DNA of 64,000 nt from Endozoicomonas sp. NE40. Its GTDB lineage: Bacteria > Pseudomonadota > Gammaproteobacteria > Pseudomonadales > Endozoicomonadaceae. Shown in pieces: positions 10,408 to 19,064 of this stretch (positions within the stretch are counted from its first letter, which is position 1; each line of letters opens with the position of its first letter). The stretch is taken from contig NZ_JBEWTB010000003.1 of the NCBI RefSeq assembly GCF_040549045.1, positions 23,478-87,477 of the forward strand. The letters run 5' to 3'. Made by a program: the position numbers and the translations under genes. The notes beneath the pieces were generated by a model. The model did not search any database. It saw only the letters and a program-made list of their open reading frames with translations, and was not told the DNA's origin.

Positions 10408-10812
10408 TCAGCTCGCCCAGTCCTCAACCTTTAAAGCAAATGTGAGCTTGTGGAACGCCTGGTCATTGGTGACAAGAACAGTTCCAGAAGAGTGACTGTG
10501 TGCGGCAATTAGCATATCCATGCAGCCGAGCGACTTCCCCTTTGACTCAATCAGGGTGCGAAATTCGGCGTAGCCTTTCGCTTCGTCAAAAGCCCACGGC
10601 AGCACTTCTATTCGTGAGAGAAAATTTTCAACCAGGAACGGCAGCTTTGATTCTTTTGGTAGCTTTGCAGCCCCTTTGAGCAATTCAGCAGCCGTGATTG
10701 AAGAGACACAAACCGAACCGGCCGGAGCATCCTTCAGCCGCTCCCTGACTGATTCGACATTCCCTTTGATGATGTAACTGGCTGTATTGGTATCAAGCAT
10801 ATATCGCTTCAA
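10408..10812 (-). CDS. vapC: VapC toxin, PIN-domain ribonuclease
   Basis: A 134-residue PIN-domain protein. The acidic active-site residues are in the expected places: D7 in MLDTNT, E43 in AAELLKGA, D99 in MDMLIAAH and D117 in TNDQAF, which together bind divalent metal. VapC toxins are site-specific endoribonucleases, many cutting initiator tRNA or rRNA, and are neutralised by VapB. The gene overlaps the end of vapB by four bases, as is usual. It is set inside the phage dar operon and probably acts as an addiction module for the plasmid prophage. Confidence 0.93.
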   Translation of the reverse strand: MKRYMLDTNTASYIIKGNVESVRERLKDAPAGSVCVSSITAAELLKGAAKLPKESKLPFLVENFLSRIEVLPWAFDEAKGYAEFRTLIESKGKSLGCMDMLIAAHSHSSGTVLVTNDQAFHKLTFALKVEDWAS

Positions 10813-11051
10813 AACAACTCCCTCGGTTGCTCAATATCATTATCCCTTTCAACCATAAACTCATCAGGCACTCCCGCTTTATCAGCAAGAGCAAAAAAGT
10901 CATCCCAGTGCCCGGCTTTTGCCGATATGATGACCTCGCCTGTCTCCTCATCACGCCTTATATAAACTTCGTCCCCTTCAAAGCGGAACTCTGCAGGTAG
11001 TCTGACGGCCTGGGATCGACCATTCTTGAAGAGCTTTGCTGTTTGCCGCAT
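10809..11051 (-). CDS. vapB: VapB antitoxin, AbrB/SpoVT type
   Basis: An 80-residue antitoxin. Residues 1-45 (QTAKLFKNGRSQAVRLPAEF...VYIRR) are a swapped-hairpin AbrB DNA-binding domain typical of VapB. The acidic tail (ERDNDIEQPRELF) would bind VapC. I place the start at 11051, because the in-frame ATG 15 bases upstream is itself part of the GGAGG that sits 8 nt before this ATG. The operator palindrome lies a few tens of bases upstream, consistent with autoregulation by VapB/VapBC. Confidence 0.92.
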   Translation of the reverse strand: MRQTAKLFKNGRSQAVRLPAEFRFEGDEVYIRRDEETGEVIISAKAGHWDDFFALADKAGVPDEFMVERDNDIEQPRELF

Positions 11052-11082
11052 TTTGATAACCTCCATTTGCCTTACCCTCTGA

Positions 11083-11100
11083 TATATACCGTAGTATATA
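11083..11100 (-). promoter_or_regulatory. vapBC operator palindrome
   Basis: TATATAC-CGTA-GTATATA, a perfect 7-bp inverted repeat with a 4-bp spacer, 32 bp before the vapB start and just after the stop of the upstream polyvalent gene. VapB-family proteins bind such GTATATAC-type palindromes. No convincing -35/-10 pair could be fixed around it. Confidence 0.65.
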
Positions 11101-11128
11101 CCAGAGAGTTTGACAAAAATCCGGTCGA

Positions 11129-14100
11129 TTAAGCGGCCAGCCGCTCACCATTTGCCTGTACCAGCTGCGCCATACGACGGCCAACTGTCTGCAGCGGCAT
11201 ATCACGCATTTCGCCCTGTAGTTCTGCTACTGGCGCAACCGTCTGTGTGACATCACGTTGGTTAAGCATCCAGCGATAAGCAACAGGTTGATCACCGGTA
11301 TGAACACGCCCGGTATTGTCGGGTACATGGAGTACCGTGCTGATGGTCTGACCGTCTGCCAGTGGCAGCTGAACCGTCACATTAGAAAACCCACCAGAGC
11401 GGCGGGGTGTGCCGATGACAGGTTTATCAACGATTTGTCGGTTCTCAGGCAGGTTCAGGTTAAACGCCTGCTTCACTATCTCAGCAAGACGGTTGCCACC
11501 TTCACCAGCAACAGAGTCCAGAATGAAACTGTCTGTTTCTGCTTTACCGGGGTTGTAAGCCGAATCCAGCACGTCAACAGTGGTCGGTTGCTGGAGCCAT
11601 TCAGCCCCTTTACCTTCTTCCAGCCAGGACATAGCAGCATCCACTTGCAGCGGACTGAATTCGTCGTCTGTTGTTGCCTGACTGGTTAAACGCATACCGT
11701 CAAAGTATGGGTTAAGCCAGAATTGAGTCGCACAATCAAACAGGCTGGACTGATTAGCAGCCGCTTCACGACGTTGGTTGATATCCTGAAGTATCTGCTC
11801 CGGACTGATATCAAAGTCATCACCAAACAGGGTATCGTCCACGGTTTCACGTCTTGCCTGATCGGCGTAGGTGATCAGTGATACTGCTATCTTGTCACGA
11901 CCAATAGCCCGGGTCAGTTCCGGATTGTGGAATAACTTGATCAGCTCATCTGTTACCGGGTCAGGCGCAGACAACATATCAGCCTGGCTCAGTAATTCGC
12001 TGATGGCTGTACGGTTCTGCCGTGCCTGGCTGACCTTTCCAGCGGCTTCAGCAATCTGTGTTGAGATATCAAAGTCTGCTTTTACCCGTCCTGCTTCAAC
12101 GTCTCTTTTCAGCTGCGCAATCGCCGGGGCAGCGTCCACCAGCGCACCCGAAATAGACTTAACATTGTCGTCTGTTGATTCGGTGATACGTGACATCACT
12201 GAGGGCGAACCGTAGGCAGCACCTAACAGGGCATTACGGATACGAGCCACACCAGACTGAGACAGACCACCATGAGCGTCCAGCAAGTCACCATGTTCAT
12301 TGACTGGCAGCTTGCCAATAAACGACCGGACAAACTGGTTATTGGCGGTTGCGGTAATATCACCACCTTTGAAGTCAGACAACATGGCTTCGTCAATCAT
12401 TCTGGCATCAGAAAGACCCTGCTCCGTTGCGCTCATTTTGCTGACCGTCATCTGGTTCGCTTTTTTCGTGAACAGAATCCGGTCATCCTCTGACAGGTCA
12501 GTGGTACGGCGACGGATAAGCATTTCACCCGCTTTTAAATCCAGCCCGGTCGCTTCCTTAACCGCCTTGGCATAGCGACGATGCAACAGCTCATCCTTAA
12601 CAATCTCACGCATAGCCATGGTGCGGCCATTGCCCGATTCAACGAGATTGTCATGGCTGACGATTGGAGCGCCTGTATCGGCGGTAGGCGCATCTAACAG
12701 CTGATTCGGGTCAAAGTTCCGGATGATGCTGCGAATTTGCTCTTTTGATGACTCCCGGGTTCTGTCCCTGGGCTGCAAGCTCTGGTCAAAGTTATCCTGA
12801 TCAGACGTAATCAGCTGATCAATAGCCACCACTTCCAGGCGGGTTTCAATTTCCATATCTTGCGCCCGAATATTGCGGGTATTGGAGCCCCTTGGGCGCA
12901 GGTTTGCCAATGCCCGGTTACGATTCTCCAGACTAGCAAGGTCAAGCCGCATCTGGTCGGCTTTTGCCTGGTATTCGTGGGCATCTTCTTCAAGGATATC
13001 GATTTCAGACTGTAGCTTGTTACTGCGCTCGCTCAACTGCTCAATCAGTAGCTCTGATTCCTGGACCGCTTTACGCTGTTGGGCTACCTGTTCGGACTGG
13101 GCGACAAACCTGGCACTGTTGCGGTGTACAAGCTGCATAACACGACGGCCAACGGTTGCCAGTGGTATATCTTTCATCACGCCACGCTGAGTCATTTCAG
13201 GGGCAACAACATGCGTCACATCACGTTTATTTAACAGCCATCTGTAAGCAATCAGAAAATCACCGGACTGTATCCGGCCGGCACTATCCGGCGCATGGAA
13301 TACAATGCTGACCGTTTGACCGTCTGATATCGGTATCTGGGCAGTAACAGTCGCAAAGCCACCAGCACGGCGAGGTTTACCAATGATCGGCTCCATGACT
13401 TCCAGCTTATCGGACTGTCGGGACAGCACCCGGGCGAGAGCTCTAACGGTGCGAGTAAACCCATTCCCATATCGGGACGTTACAGCATCCAGGATCATCT
13501 GATCAGTTAACAGCTCACCGGGGTTATAAGCGGCGTCCAGCACATCAATGGATTCGGTTTCAAACAACAAATGCTCATCGTCTGAGGTCAGGCTCTCCAT
13601 GATGGAATTAAGCCGCCTTTCAGTGAATCCAGCCTCATCAAAGACAATTTCAGGGGTTAATCTGGCACTTCCGAGCGAATTAAATTTGTAATTTTTATTA
13701 ATTTCGCCTAGTATCTGGGTTGTGCCGCTCCCATGCTGGGTTAGGAAGTCTTCGGATGCCCACGGAAACCCAGAATGCGTAGAGCAGGAGAACACATCGG
13801 CTTGTCCGGTGTTCCCATGTAGGCTTAGCCGCCCACCTGCTTCATCGGCACTTACCTCACTACTGCTTTCGTAAATAAACTCACTTGCTTGTGGGCTTCC
13901 TGCTTTTTTCCATTTTTCAATAGCTTTTGGCATTAACTTTTCGTGGTAGCTCTTATGCTCCTCGAATGCAGTTACAATCCAGTGATCTCTGTCGGGTACT
14001 TGTCGCCTCTGTCCTTTTTGATCTTTTTTGCCTTTACCCTTTTTTTTCTTACGTTTATCCCTTTCTTCATTCGCTTGTTTGCTTGGGACACTCACAGCCA

Positions 14101-14527
14101 TTCGTCCATCTAGGGAGTTTTTAGCCAGAACAACAACATTATCACCCAGTTTTATTTCTAAGTTTCTGGCATCAGGAGCACTGATTTCACCCTGAACAAG
14201 CACCTGAATCATTTTGTCCAATACGTCCAGACCGCCATTATGGCGTACCTCATCCATATAGGTTTTTTCCCAGTTTCTTTTCGCAAGAATATGCGAAATG
14301 CCTGCACCAGGCTGAAACTTAGGCGCTACTCCTGGGCGACCGAAAAGAAAAGCAATCCATCCATTCCCCTTAGCTCTTGGATTAAAGTCCTTATCAAGCT
14401 CCCTTCTGTAAACTCCAAACAGCTCGTCTCTGTATGTACGAATGACATTTCTAAGTAAGCGTTTCCCCTCGGTAATATTTTGTTGCCTTAATGTCTGCTC
14501 AGCAGCACTGTCAAAAAAATCCTCCAT
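11129..14527 (-). CDS. PBECR-like nuclease + two DarA-type domains + DdrB/ParB-like domain fusion
   Basis: About 1,132 residues. Residues 60-195 (AGISHILAKRNW, ISAPDARNLEIKLGDNVVVL, HWIVTAFE) resemble the phage BECR-fold nuclease domains of polyvalent proteins. Residues about 322-478 and 980-1133 are two copies of the domain that begins the 1,518-residue protein. Residues 485-545 form a coiled coil. Residues 550-830 (LITSDQDNFDQSLQPRDR, APIVSHDNLVESGNGRTMAMREI) match the ParB-like fold of P1 DdrB. Such multi-enzyme proteins are packaged in heads or delivered by conjugation to disarm host defences. The ATG at 14527 shares its A with the preceding TGA; a GTG sits one codon upstream. The first 300 residues have a Lys-rich linker (KKKKGKGKK). 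Confidence 0.7.
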   Translation of the reverse strand: MEDFFDSAAEQTLRQQNITEGKRLLRNVIRTYRDELFGVYRRELDKDFNPRAKGNGWIAFLFGRPGVAPKFQPGAGISHILAKRNWEKTYMDEVRHNGGLDVLDKMIQVLVQGEISAPDARNLEIKLGDNVVVLAKNSLDGRMAVSVPSKQANEERDKRKKKKGKGKKDQKGQRRQVPDRDHWIVTAFEEHKSYHEKLMPKAIEKWKKAGSPQASEFIYESSSEVSADEAGGRLSLHGNTGQADVFSCSTHSGFPWASEDFLTQHGSGTTQILGEINKNYKFNSLGSARLTPEIVFDEAGFTERRLNSIMESLTSDDEHLLFETESIDVLDAAYNPGELLTDQMILDAVTSRYGNGFTRTVRALARVLSRQSDKLEVMEPIIGKPRRAGGFATVTAQIPISDGQTVSIVFHAPDSAGRIQSGDFLIAYRWLLNKRDVTHVVAPEMTQRGVMKDIPLATVGRRVMQLVHRNSARFVAQSEQVAQQRKAVQESELLIEQLSERSNKLQSEIDILEEDAHEYQAKADQMRLDLASLENRNRALANLRPRGSNTRNIRAQDMEIETRLEVVAIDQLITSDQDNFDQSLQPRDRTRESSKEQIRSIIRNFDPNQLLDAPTADTGAPIVSHDNLVESGNGRTMAMREIVKDELLHRRYAKAVKEATGLDLKAGEMLIRRRTTDLSEDDRILFTKKANQMTVSKMSATEQGLSDARMIDEAMLSDFKGGDITATANNQFVRSFIGKLPVNEHGDLLDAHGGLSQSGVARIRNALLGAAYGSPSVMSRITESTDDNVKSISGALVDAAPAIAQLKRDVEAGRVKADFDISTQIAEAAGKVSQARQNRTAISELLSQADMLSAPDPVTDELIKLFHNPELTRAIGRDKIAVSLITYADQARRETVDDTLFGDDFDISPEQILQDINQRREAAANQSSLFDCATQFWLNPYFDGMRLTSQATTDDEFSPLQVDAAMSWLEEGKGAEWLQQPTTVDVLDSAYNPGKAETDSFILDSVAGEGGNRLAEIVKQAFNLNLPENRQIVDKPVIGTPRRSGGFSNVTVQLPLADGQTISTVLHVPDNTGRVHTGDQPVAYRWMLNQRDVTQTVAPVAELQGEMRDMPLQTVGRRMAQLVQANGERLAA

Positions 14528-15129
14528 CACGCAGCCTCACCCAACGATACCAGTTCACTCTGCAGGCGCTCATTCTCTGCCTTGGCTTCTTCAATCTGAC
14601 CGGTCAGGGTGCTGATTGATCCCTCGTTTTCGCTGACCTGGGCAGACAGGGTTTGCTTGCGCTCTTCCAGTTCGTTGACGGTTTGCTGCAGCTCTTCTGC
14701 CTGTTGCTGGTACAGGACAATACGGGCCTTTGCACTGGTGCGTGCGACGGTTGCCTTATCCACTTTTTTCGGGGCTGTTGCACGACGACGGCGAGCTTTT
14801 TGGAATTGGCTTGAGTTGGCTTTGACACGGTTGCTGATCTCAGCAATAGCCGCTTTCAGATTATCAACTGCCCTGACCGGGATAACTCTGGAATTCAGAC
14901 GTACCTGGAATACAGCCCCTTCAGACGTTGCCTGCAGCACCACTTGCTGACCATCGGCAATATTGAATGTTGCCCGTTTTGTGGGGACGCCAGACTGACG
15001 GCGTACACGGTTATCGGCATCGATGCTGGTGACAACCAGGCCGTTAGATTCAAACTCTTTTTTGACCTTGCTCAGGCCTTTCTCGTTAAAGTTTTTGAAG
15101 TCGAAAGAAAGGTAACGTTGATTAGCCAT
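14527..15129 (-). CDS. Coiled-coil protein of the dar operon (possible degenerate DarA-type domain)
   Basis: Exactly 200 residues from the ATG at 15129, chosen because GGAGG lies 5 nt before it; an ATG twelve bases upstream contains that SD. Residues 30-115 (KRATFNIADGQQVVLQA...RVIPVRAVDNLKAAIAEISNRV) have the order of features seen in the repeated DarA-type domain and may be a divergent copy. Then comes a basic patch (KARRRRATAPKK) and a C-terminal coiled coil. It is the first gene of the dar operon, preceded by a strong hairpin leader. A role as internal head protein is inferred from its position only. Confidence 0.6.
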   Translation of the reverse strand: MANQRYLSFDFKNFNEKGLSKVKKEFESNGLVVTSIDADNRVRRQSGVPTKRATFNIADGQQVVLQATSEGAVFQVRLNSRVIPVRAVDNLKAAIAEISNRVKANSSQFQKARRRRATAPKKVDKATVARTSAKARIVLYQQQAEELQQTVNELEERKQTLSAQVSENEGSISTLTGQIEEAKAENERLQSELVSLGEAA

Positions 15130-15200
15130 CATGGCCTCCATACAGTTTTCAGGGAGTGTATGGAGGCTCTGGCTGCGGGGCTTTTAAATTAATTTTTCAG
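15130..15200 (-). promoter_or_regulatory. Late leader with SD-sequestering hairpin (dar operon)
   Basis: An AT box (AAAAATTAATTTAAAAGCC on the minus strand) ends 55 nt before the start. The intervening RNA contains a perfect 11-bp stem: GCCTCCATACA (plus 15134-15144) with TGTATGGAGGC (15157-15167), loop 12 nt. The arm next to the gene carries the GGAGG Shine-Dalgarno, so the ribosome site is fully paired. No U-run follows the stem, so it is not a simple terminator. Confidence 0.7.
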
Positions 15201-15825
15201 GCTGTGCCAGTTCTGGCAGAGCAGCAATAGCACCTTTGTTTGAGGTCAGATCGTCAAGCCTTCTTTCCAGCTCATCGACCCTTTTAATCATTTCAACCTC
15301 TCGGGTAATCAGTTCGATAACCGTTGTTTCCAGGCTGGCGAATACCGGCGTGGATATCAGCGGAACCGGATCGATGTTATTGATCATTTCAGGCGTTACC
15401 GCTGTGGCGTCTGAAGGGATATCAACGACAGCAAGGGGGCAATGCCCGTCACGTAATTTTACCTCGTCAACCGCCTTGATCGTGACCATGGTCACTTCTT
15501 TCAGCCGGTAGTCCACTTCCAGCACGACAAACTGAGCTTTACCCGGTGTCAGGGTGATGGATTTTCTAACGCCTTCGGGCATTCTGGAATTAAGGGAAAA
15601 GCCGCCGCAATCGATGACAGCCACACTGTCCTCATTGATGCCTCCTACCTCAACCTGAAAACCGCCTTTGTCAGACGGCCAGACGTGAAATCCCTGGTAA
15701 ACACCTGCAGGTATCACCCGGTTGAATTTGCGGTTGATCGTCGCACCAGACAGATTCTCACGCCAGGCAGTATCAACTCGTAAATCGTTCTCAGGCTGTT
15801 GGGGCCAGTTCTGCACAAGACTCAT
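15184..15825 (-). CDS. Putative tail fibre/baseplate-associated protein
   Basis: A 213-residue protein, not firmly recognised. It starts as TGATG overlap with the preceding gene. The N-terminal half (VIPAGVYQGFHVW, VAVIDCGGFSLNSRMPEGV) looks like a beta-rich particle protein found near tail-fibre genes. The C-terminus has a short coiled coil (VEMIKRVDELERRLDDL). It is the last gene of the baseplate operon; the AT box of the next operon overlaps its stop codon. Confidence 0.5.
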   Translation of the reverse strand: MSLVQNWPQQPENDLRVDTAWRENLSGATINRKFNRVIPAGVYQGFHVWPSDKGGFQVEVGGINEDSVAVIDCGGFSLNSRMPEGVRKSITLTPGKAQFVVLEVDYRLKEVTMVTIKAVDEVKLRDGHCPLAVVDIPSDATAVTPEMINNIDPVPLISTPVFASLETTVIELITREVEMIKRVDELERRLDDLTSNKGAIAALPELAQPEKLI

Positions 15826-16256
15826 CAGGCGGCCTCCGGCAGAAAGGCAATATAGCCGTTAAGGTGCAGAGCCTCTGAAGGTGTCACATAGTCGGGCAGC
15901 TCAACACTGATCGCTACTAAATCGCCATCCTGATCATACAGACCGGTCACACTGAATTTTTTTGCGTCATCAACACGGTCGTTTGGTGTCATGCGGATCA
16001 ACAAACGGCCGTCAGTGTAAATAAAGTCATCTGGACTTAGTTCTTGCCGCCACCACTCATCAGGCACTTTATCAGTGTCGTCAGGAATCTCTTTTATGGT
16101 TGGCGGCTCAGTACTGTCGTCGATAAAGCCATAGCCCAGGCCAAATTCAGCAATAGTGAATTTATTCCCGAGGCCAGAAGCACCGAGGGCTGATTTTTCG
16201 TAAAATTTCGGCAGCAATTTTGCTTGTTGCCAGGTGGTTTCTGTCTGGTTTGGCAT
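15825..16256 (-). CDS. Tail-collar/fibre N-terminal-like protein
   Basis: A 143-residue protein. AKLLPKFYEKSALGASGLGNKFTI near the N-terminus and VTGLYDQDGDLVAISVELPDY later recall the N-terminal attachment domain of P2-like tail-collar fibre proteins, without the distal fibre. Its position directly after the gpI-like gene matches the J-I-H order of P2-type baseplates. Starts and stops on both sides are TGATG overlaps, so it is made together with its neighbours. Assignment is tentative. Confidence 0.5.
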   Translation of the reverse strand: MPNQTETTWQQAKLLPKFYEKSALGASGLGNKFTIAEFGLGYGFIDDSTEPPTIKEIPDDTDKVPDEWWRQELSPDDFIYTDGRLLIRMTPNDRVDDAKKFSVTGLYDQDGDLVAISVELPDYVTPSEALHLNGYIAFLPEAA

Positions 16257-17074
16257 CAGGTCAACGTACCATCGTAATGAAGATCAATAGGACTGAAATC
16301 ACAGGGAATCTCGTCAAAGCCCATGTACTCCCTGGGCGGTCGTGGTTCGGTGTGATCAAAATCGGTCGTGCGGTGAATGTCGGCATCCTGCCAGGCGGGT
16401 AGACGTGAATGGATCGCTACAAACTCATTGGTGATTTGTCGTTGATTCAGTTCCCAGCTCAGGCGGTCATGAACCCAGTCGATATACAGCAGGAAAAGTT
16501 CGCCGTCGTAGACAATGTGTACCGGCTTAACCTTGTCAATTTCAGACCTTACCAGCTCAACAAAGTCCTCTTTTGCCAGGTCCGGGTACACTTGCTGCAT
16601 CTGGCGATAATCGACCCATAGACGGCCACGGCTTGTCATCATGTAATCGTCCAGGTTGCCCCGGGCAATTTCTATTTCTGTCTGTGACCGCAGGTTGTCG
16701 TAGGTGTATTCAGCACCCAGCAGGCAATACATGATCTCCCAACGGGCGTGAAGCTCCGGAAAGTTCCGGTCCAGGATGGAATTGATAACAGAGGCGGCAT
16801 CCTTTTCGTGTATTTCCCGGGTTCGCCAGGCGACAGCAAGGGGCTTCTGGTGTTCTGCCATTGGCAGAAACACATCAAAAAAATCACCCAGCTCAGACAG
16901 ACGCCGGTCAATGTCATCAGAGTGCGCTGTGAACAGTGATTTTGAGGCGTCAAGGCGTTCCGCTTCAGGGAAAAAATAGGTGTCCCAGAACTCCTCTATC
17001 ACGCTGGCAAGCTCAGCCCATACAGGCGCATCCTGCCTGTTTTTAGACAATCGCTCGACTAACCATTTTTTCAC
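16256..17074 (-). CDS. Baseplate/tail protein (gpI-like position)
   Basis: A 272-residue protein with a GTG start. GGGAG lies 7 nt upstream but inside a perfect 9-bp hairpin. The sequence (ELASVIEEFWDTYFFPEAERL, SVINSILDRNFPELHARWEIMYCLLGAEYTY) has no motif I can name. It follows the baseplate J-like gene and precedes the collar-like gene, the place occupied by gpI in P2-like phages. Function is inferred from order only. Confidence 0.5.
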   Translation of the reverse strand: MKKWLVERLSKNRQDAPVWAELASVIEEFWDTYFFPEAERLDASKSLFTAHSDDIDRRLSELGDFFDVFLPMAEHQKPLAVAWRTREIHEKDAASVINSILDRNFPELHARWEIMYCLLGAEYTYDNLRSQTEIEIARGNLDDYMMTSRGRLWVDYRQMQQVYPDLAKEDFVELVRSEIDKVKPVHIVYDGELFLLYIDWVHDRLSWELNQRQITNEFVAIHSRLPAWQDADIHRTTDFDHTEPRPPREYMGFDEIPCDFSPIDLHYDGTLT

Positions 17075-17152
17075 AATGACACTCCCGCACTAGATTGGTC
17101 GGGAGTGTATGGGGAGGGTTACGGGCAAAGTATTAAAAATAAATTTAATACG
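17075..17152 (-). promoter_or_regulatory. Late leader with SD-sequestering hairpin (gpI-position gene)
   Basis: The AT box TTAAATTTATTTTTAATAC (minus strand) lies 59 nt before the GTG. The stem ACACTCCCG (plus 17079-17087) with CGGGAGTGT (17100-17108) is a perfect 9-bp pair; its gene-proximal arm contains GGGAG, the Shine-Dalgarno. The box overlaps the last codons of the preceding J-like gene, so this is an internal promoter in an otherwise continuous operon. Confidence 0.65.
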
Positions 17153-18548
17153 TCAGGGTCAGGCGGTTCATGGATTCATCAAGGTCGATGAAAACCATCT
17201 GGTTCAGTTTTTCCGGCTCGGTCATGCCTTCCAGATCGATATACAGCTCCTCCTGGTTGGCAAAGATATCCAGATCATTCATGAGCGGGTATAAATCCCT
17301 GATCAGACAGACTGATTTACGCTCTTTCCAGCTGGCGTCCTTGCCGTAATATTTAACCAGGCAGTCAGATATCATCTGTCGGGCTGTTTTAAGCCCCACT
17401 GAGCGTTTTAACCGTCCGGTGATAGCCACTACATAGTCAATGTCTTCCCGCTCGTACAGGGTGTATTTGCGGTTCAGACGGGGCAGACTGTCCAATGACT
17501 CCTTAACCTTGGTGGATACATCAGGGTCAGCAGGATCGTAGCAGCAGACAAAAATGTTATTGATGTGTGCCATATCAAAGTGACCCACCATTTCCTCCAT
17601 CTCCTGTTCACCCCAGACCTTCAGCCACAAGATGCCGGGATGATGGCGACGGATGAAAAATTCAAAATCATCGCTCCATATAACACTGTCGTCGTATAAG
17701 ACGTTGTACTGTGCGTTCCGGGCAATATCATCTGTAGATTCAACGTTCCGACCACCTGTAATGGTGTCCGCTGATTCAAACTCTACGCCCCTGGCAACAG
17801 CCGCTACGGGACTCAGCTTTTGACTGGGCATGAGGGATGTTTCACCCTCAGTGATCCACATCACTACTTTGATGCTGGCATTGGCCGGCGGCATACGACC
17901 AAACAAGCCATTGCCGAACCGGATGCCTATCTGTTCCAGATGGTTGTAAAACTCGTCGTATACATGATCTTCAGCGCCGGAGTTGCGGAACATTGGGCGA
18001 TACTCCCACTCTTCCAGACCTGCACCTGAATCAACAAATACCGATAGCTCACTGACCTTGGGTGACAGCTCCCTGGGCAGTAATATTTCAAAGAATGGTT
18101 TCTGCTCTTCGACCAGGTACAGCTGGTCGGTGTAATCCAGCTGCAGCGCCGGAACGTCAGCCTCTTCCCCTGCTTCAATGATGACCGGCTCAGTCAACAG
18201 GTACGGGCGCTGTTGTTCGTCAACCACCTTGGTTAAATCCGGTAAGCCCTGCTCGAATTCACTGCGATTCAGAACCCGGATCATGCCACTGGAAGGGGTT
18301 GGCTTACGAGGCGTGTAAAGCCGGTCTTCCGAATGTGCGAGGGTGCTGGAACGGTTTACACACGTTGATAGGTACTGCTCCTGTCGTGTGCGTTCCAGTT
18401 TGCGGAACGCCGCTTCAATAGCAAGGTTCTGGTGAGTGTTCATTGCCTGCAACAGCTGAGAATCAGCCAGGGCGGCCAGTTGTGGGCGTTGGCGAACCAG
18501 CTCAATAAACTCGGCTCGGGTCTGCTCTTTTGATTCGTAAAAATCCAT
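17145..18548 (-). CDS. Baseplate J-like / T4 gp6-like wedge protein
   Basis: A 467-residue protein. The stretch IGIRFGNGLFGRMPPANASI followed by VVMWITEGE is the signature of baseplate_J/gp6 proteins, in which [VI]RFG.G..G..PP.G..I leads into a beta strand. A helical N-terminus (ELVRQRPQLAALADSQLLQAM) precedes it. These proteins form the wedge ring that couples receptor binding to sheath contraction. The start overlaps the stop of a 57-residue gene as TAATG, and the gp25-like wedge gene lies just upstream, as in other contractile systems. Confidence 0.8.
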   Translation of the reverse strand: MDFYESKEQTRAEFIELVRQRPQLAALADSQLLQAMNTHQNLAIEAAFRKLERTRQEQYLSTCVNRSSTLAHSEDRLYTPRKPTPSSGMIRVLNRSEFEQGLPDLTKVVDEQQRPYLLTEPVIIEAGEEADVPALQLDYTDQLYLVEEQKPFFEILLPRELSPKVSELSVFVDSGAGLEEWEYRPMFRNSGAEDHVYDEFYNHLEQIGIRFGNGLFGRMPPANASIKVVMWITEGETSLMPSQKLSPVAAVARGVEFESADTITGGRNVESTDDIARNAQYNVLYDDSVIWSDDFEFFIRRHHPGILWLKVWGEQEMEEMVGHFDMAHINNIFVCCYDPADPDVSTKVKESLDSLPRLNRKYTLYEREDIDYVVAITGRLKRSVGLKTARQMISDCLVKYYGKDASWKERKSVCLIRDLYPLMNDLDIFANQEELYIDLEGMTEPEKLNQMVFIDLDESMNRLTLTY

Positions 18549-18721
18549 TAGTTTTCTCTGACCTTCTGGTAACTGCTACGCATTTCACCGCAAATCTGAC
18601 AACGCTCCAGCACCAGCTTGATATCGGGTTCCAAAGGAGCCTGAACGTGCTTAATCACAACAAAGGGACAGTATTTTTTTACCCGTCCGGCGTTCGGGCA
18701 GATCGCTTGGTGGTTATCCAT
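18548..18721 (-). CDS. 57-residue four-cysteine (zinc-ribbon-like) protein
   Basis: A small gene between the gp25-like and J-like genes: it starts within the end of the former and its TAA overlaps the ATG of the latter. Cysteines occur at residues 8, 18, 40 and 43 (AICPN, KYCPF, RCQICGE), a spacing that could hold one zinc ion. No family is recognised. The overlaps on both sides make it very likely translated. It may be a small baseplate assembly factor. Confidence 0.7.
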   Translation of the reverse strand: MDNHQAICPNAGRVKKYCPFVVIKHVQAPLEPDIKLVLERCQICGEMRSSYQKVREN

Positions 18722-19064
18722 CCGTCAAACCTCCTACAGTGACCGTGACAGTCCCAAACTGGTGCAATAGCGTGACCATACATTCATGAATCGATTGCCA
18801 GGATACCCGCACACCACGGATGCTGATGCCTTTCAAATCCATACGCAGCTTTGGAATTAATGTCATTTCCATCATTGCCTCTGTGTCACTTCCCTCAGCA
18901 CTGAACTGGAAATACTGGTGATTGCTACCCCATTCAGGTTGATCTGCAATAGTGCCGACCGGGTTAGCGAACCAGTCCCGTATACGGTTGTTTAATGCCT
19001 CTGCCTGGCTGTGGGTTTTAATGCCCTGACTGTCCAGCCCTAACAGGTAATCAAGTTCATTCAT
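18714..19064 (-). CDS. gp25-like baseplate wedge protein
   Basis: A 116-residue protein of the GPW/gp25 family by layout. It has an N-terminal helix (ALNNRIRDWFANPVGTIADQPEWGS, matching the usual 'I...L.T..G......P.YG') and a C-terminal strand (MDLKGISIRGVRVSWQ). Family members are the most conserved piece of contractile baseplates and nucleate the sheath. The ATG overlaps the TGA of the tape-measure gene as TGATG, and it is followed by the small Cys protein and the J-like gene. Confidence 0.72.
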   Translation of the reverse strand: MNELDYLLGLDSQGIKTHSQAEALNNRIRDWFANPVGTIADQPEWGSNHQYFQFSAEGSDTEAMMEMTLIPKLRMDLKGISIRGVRVSWQSIHECMVTLLHQFGTVTVTVGGLTDG

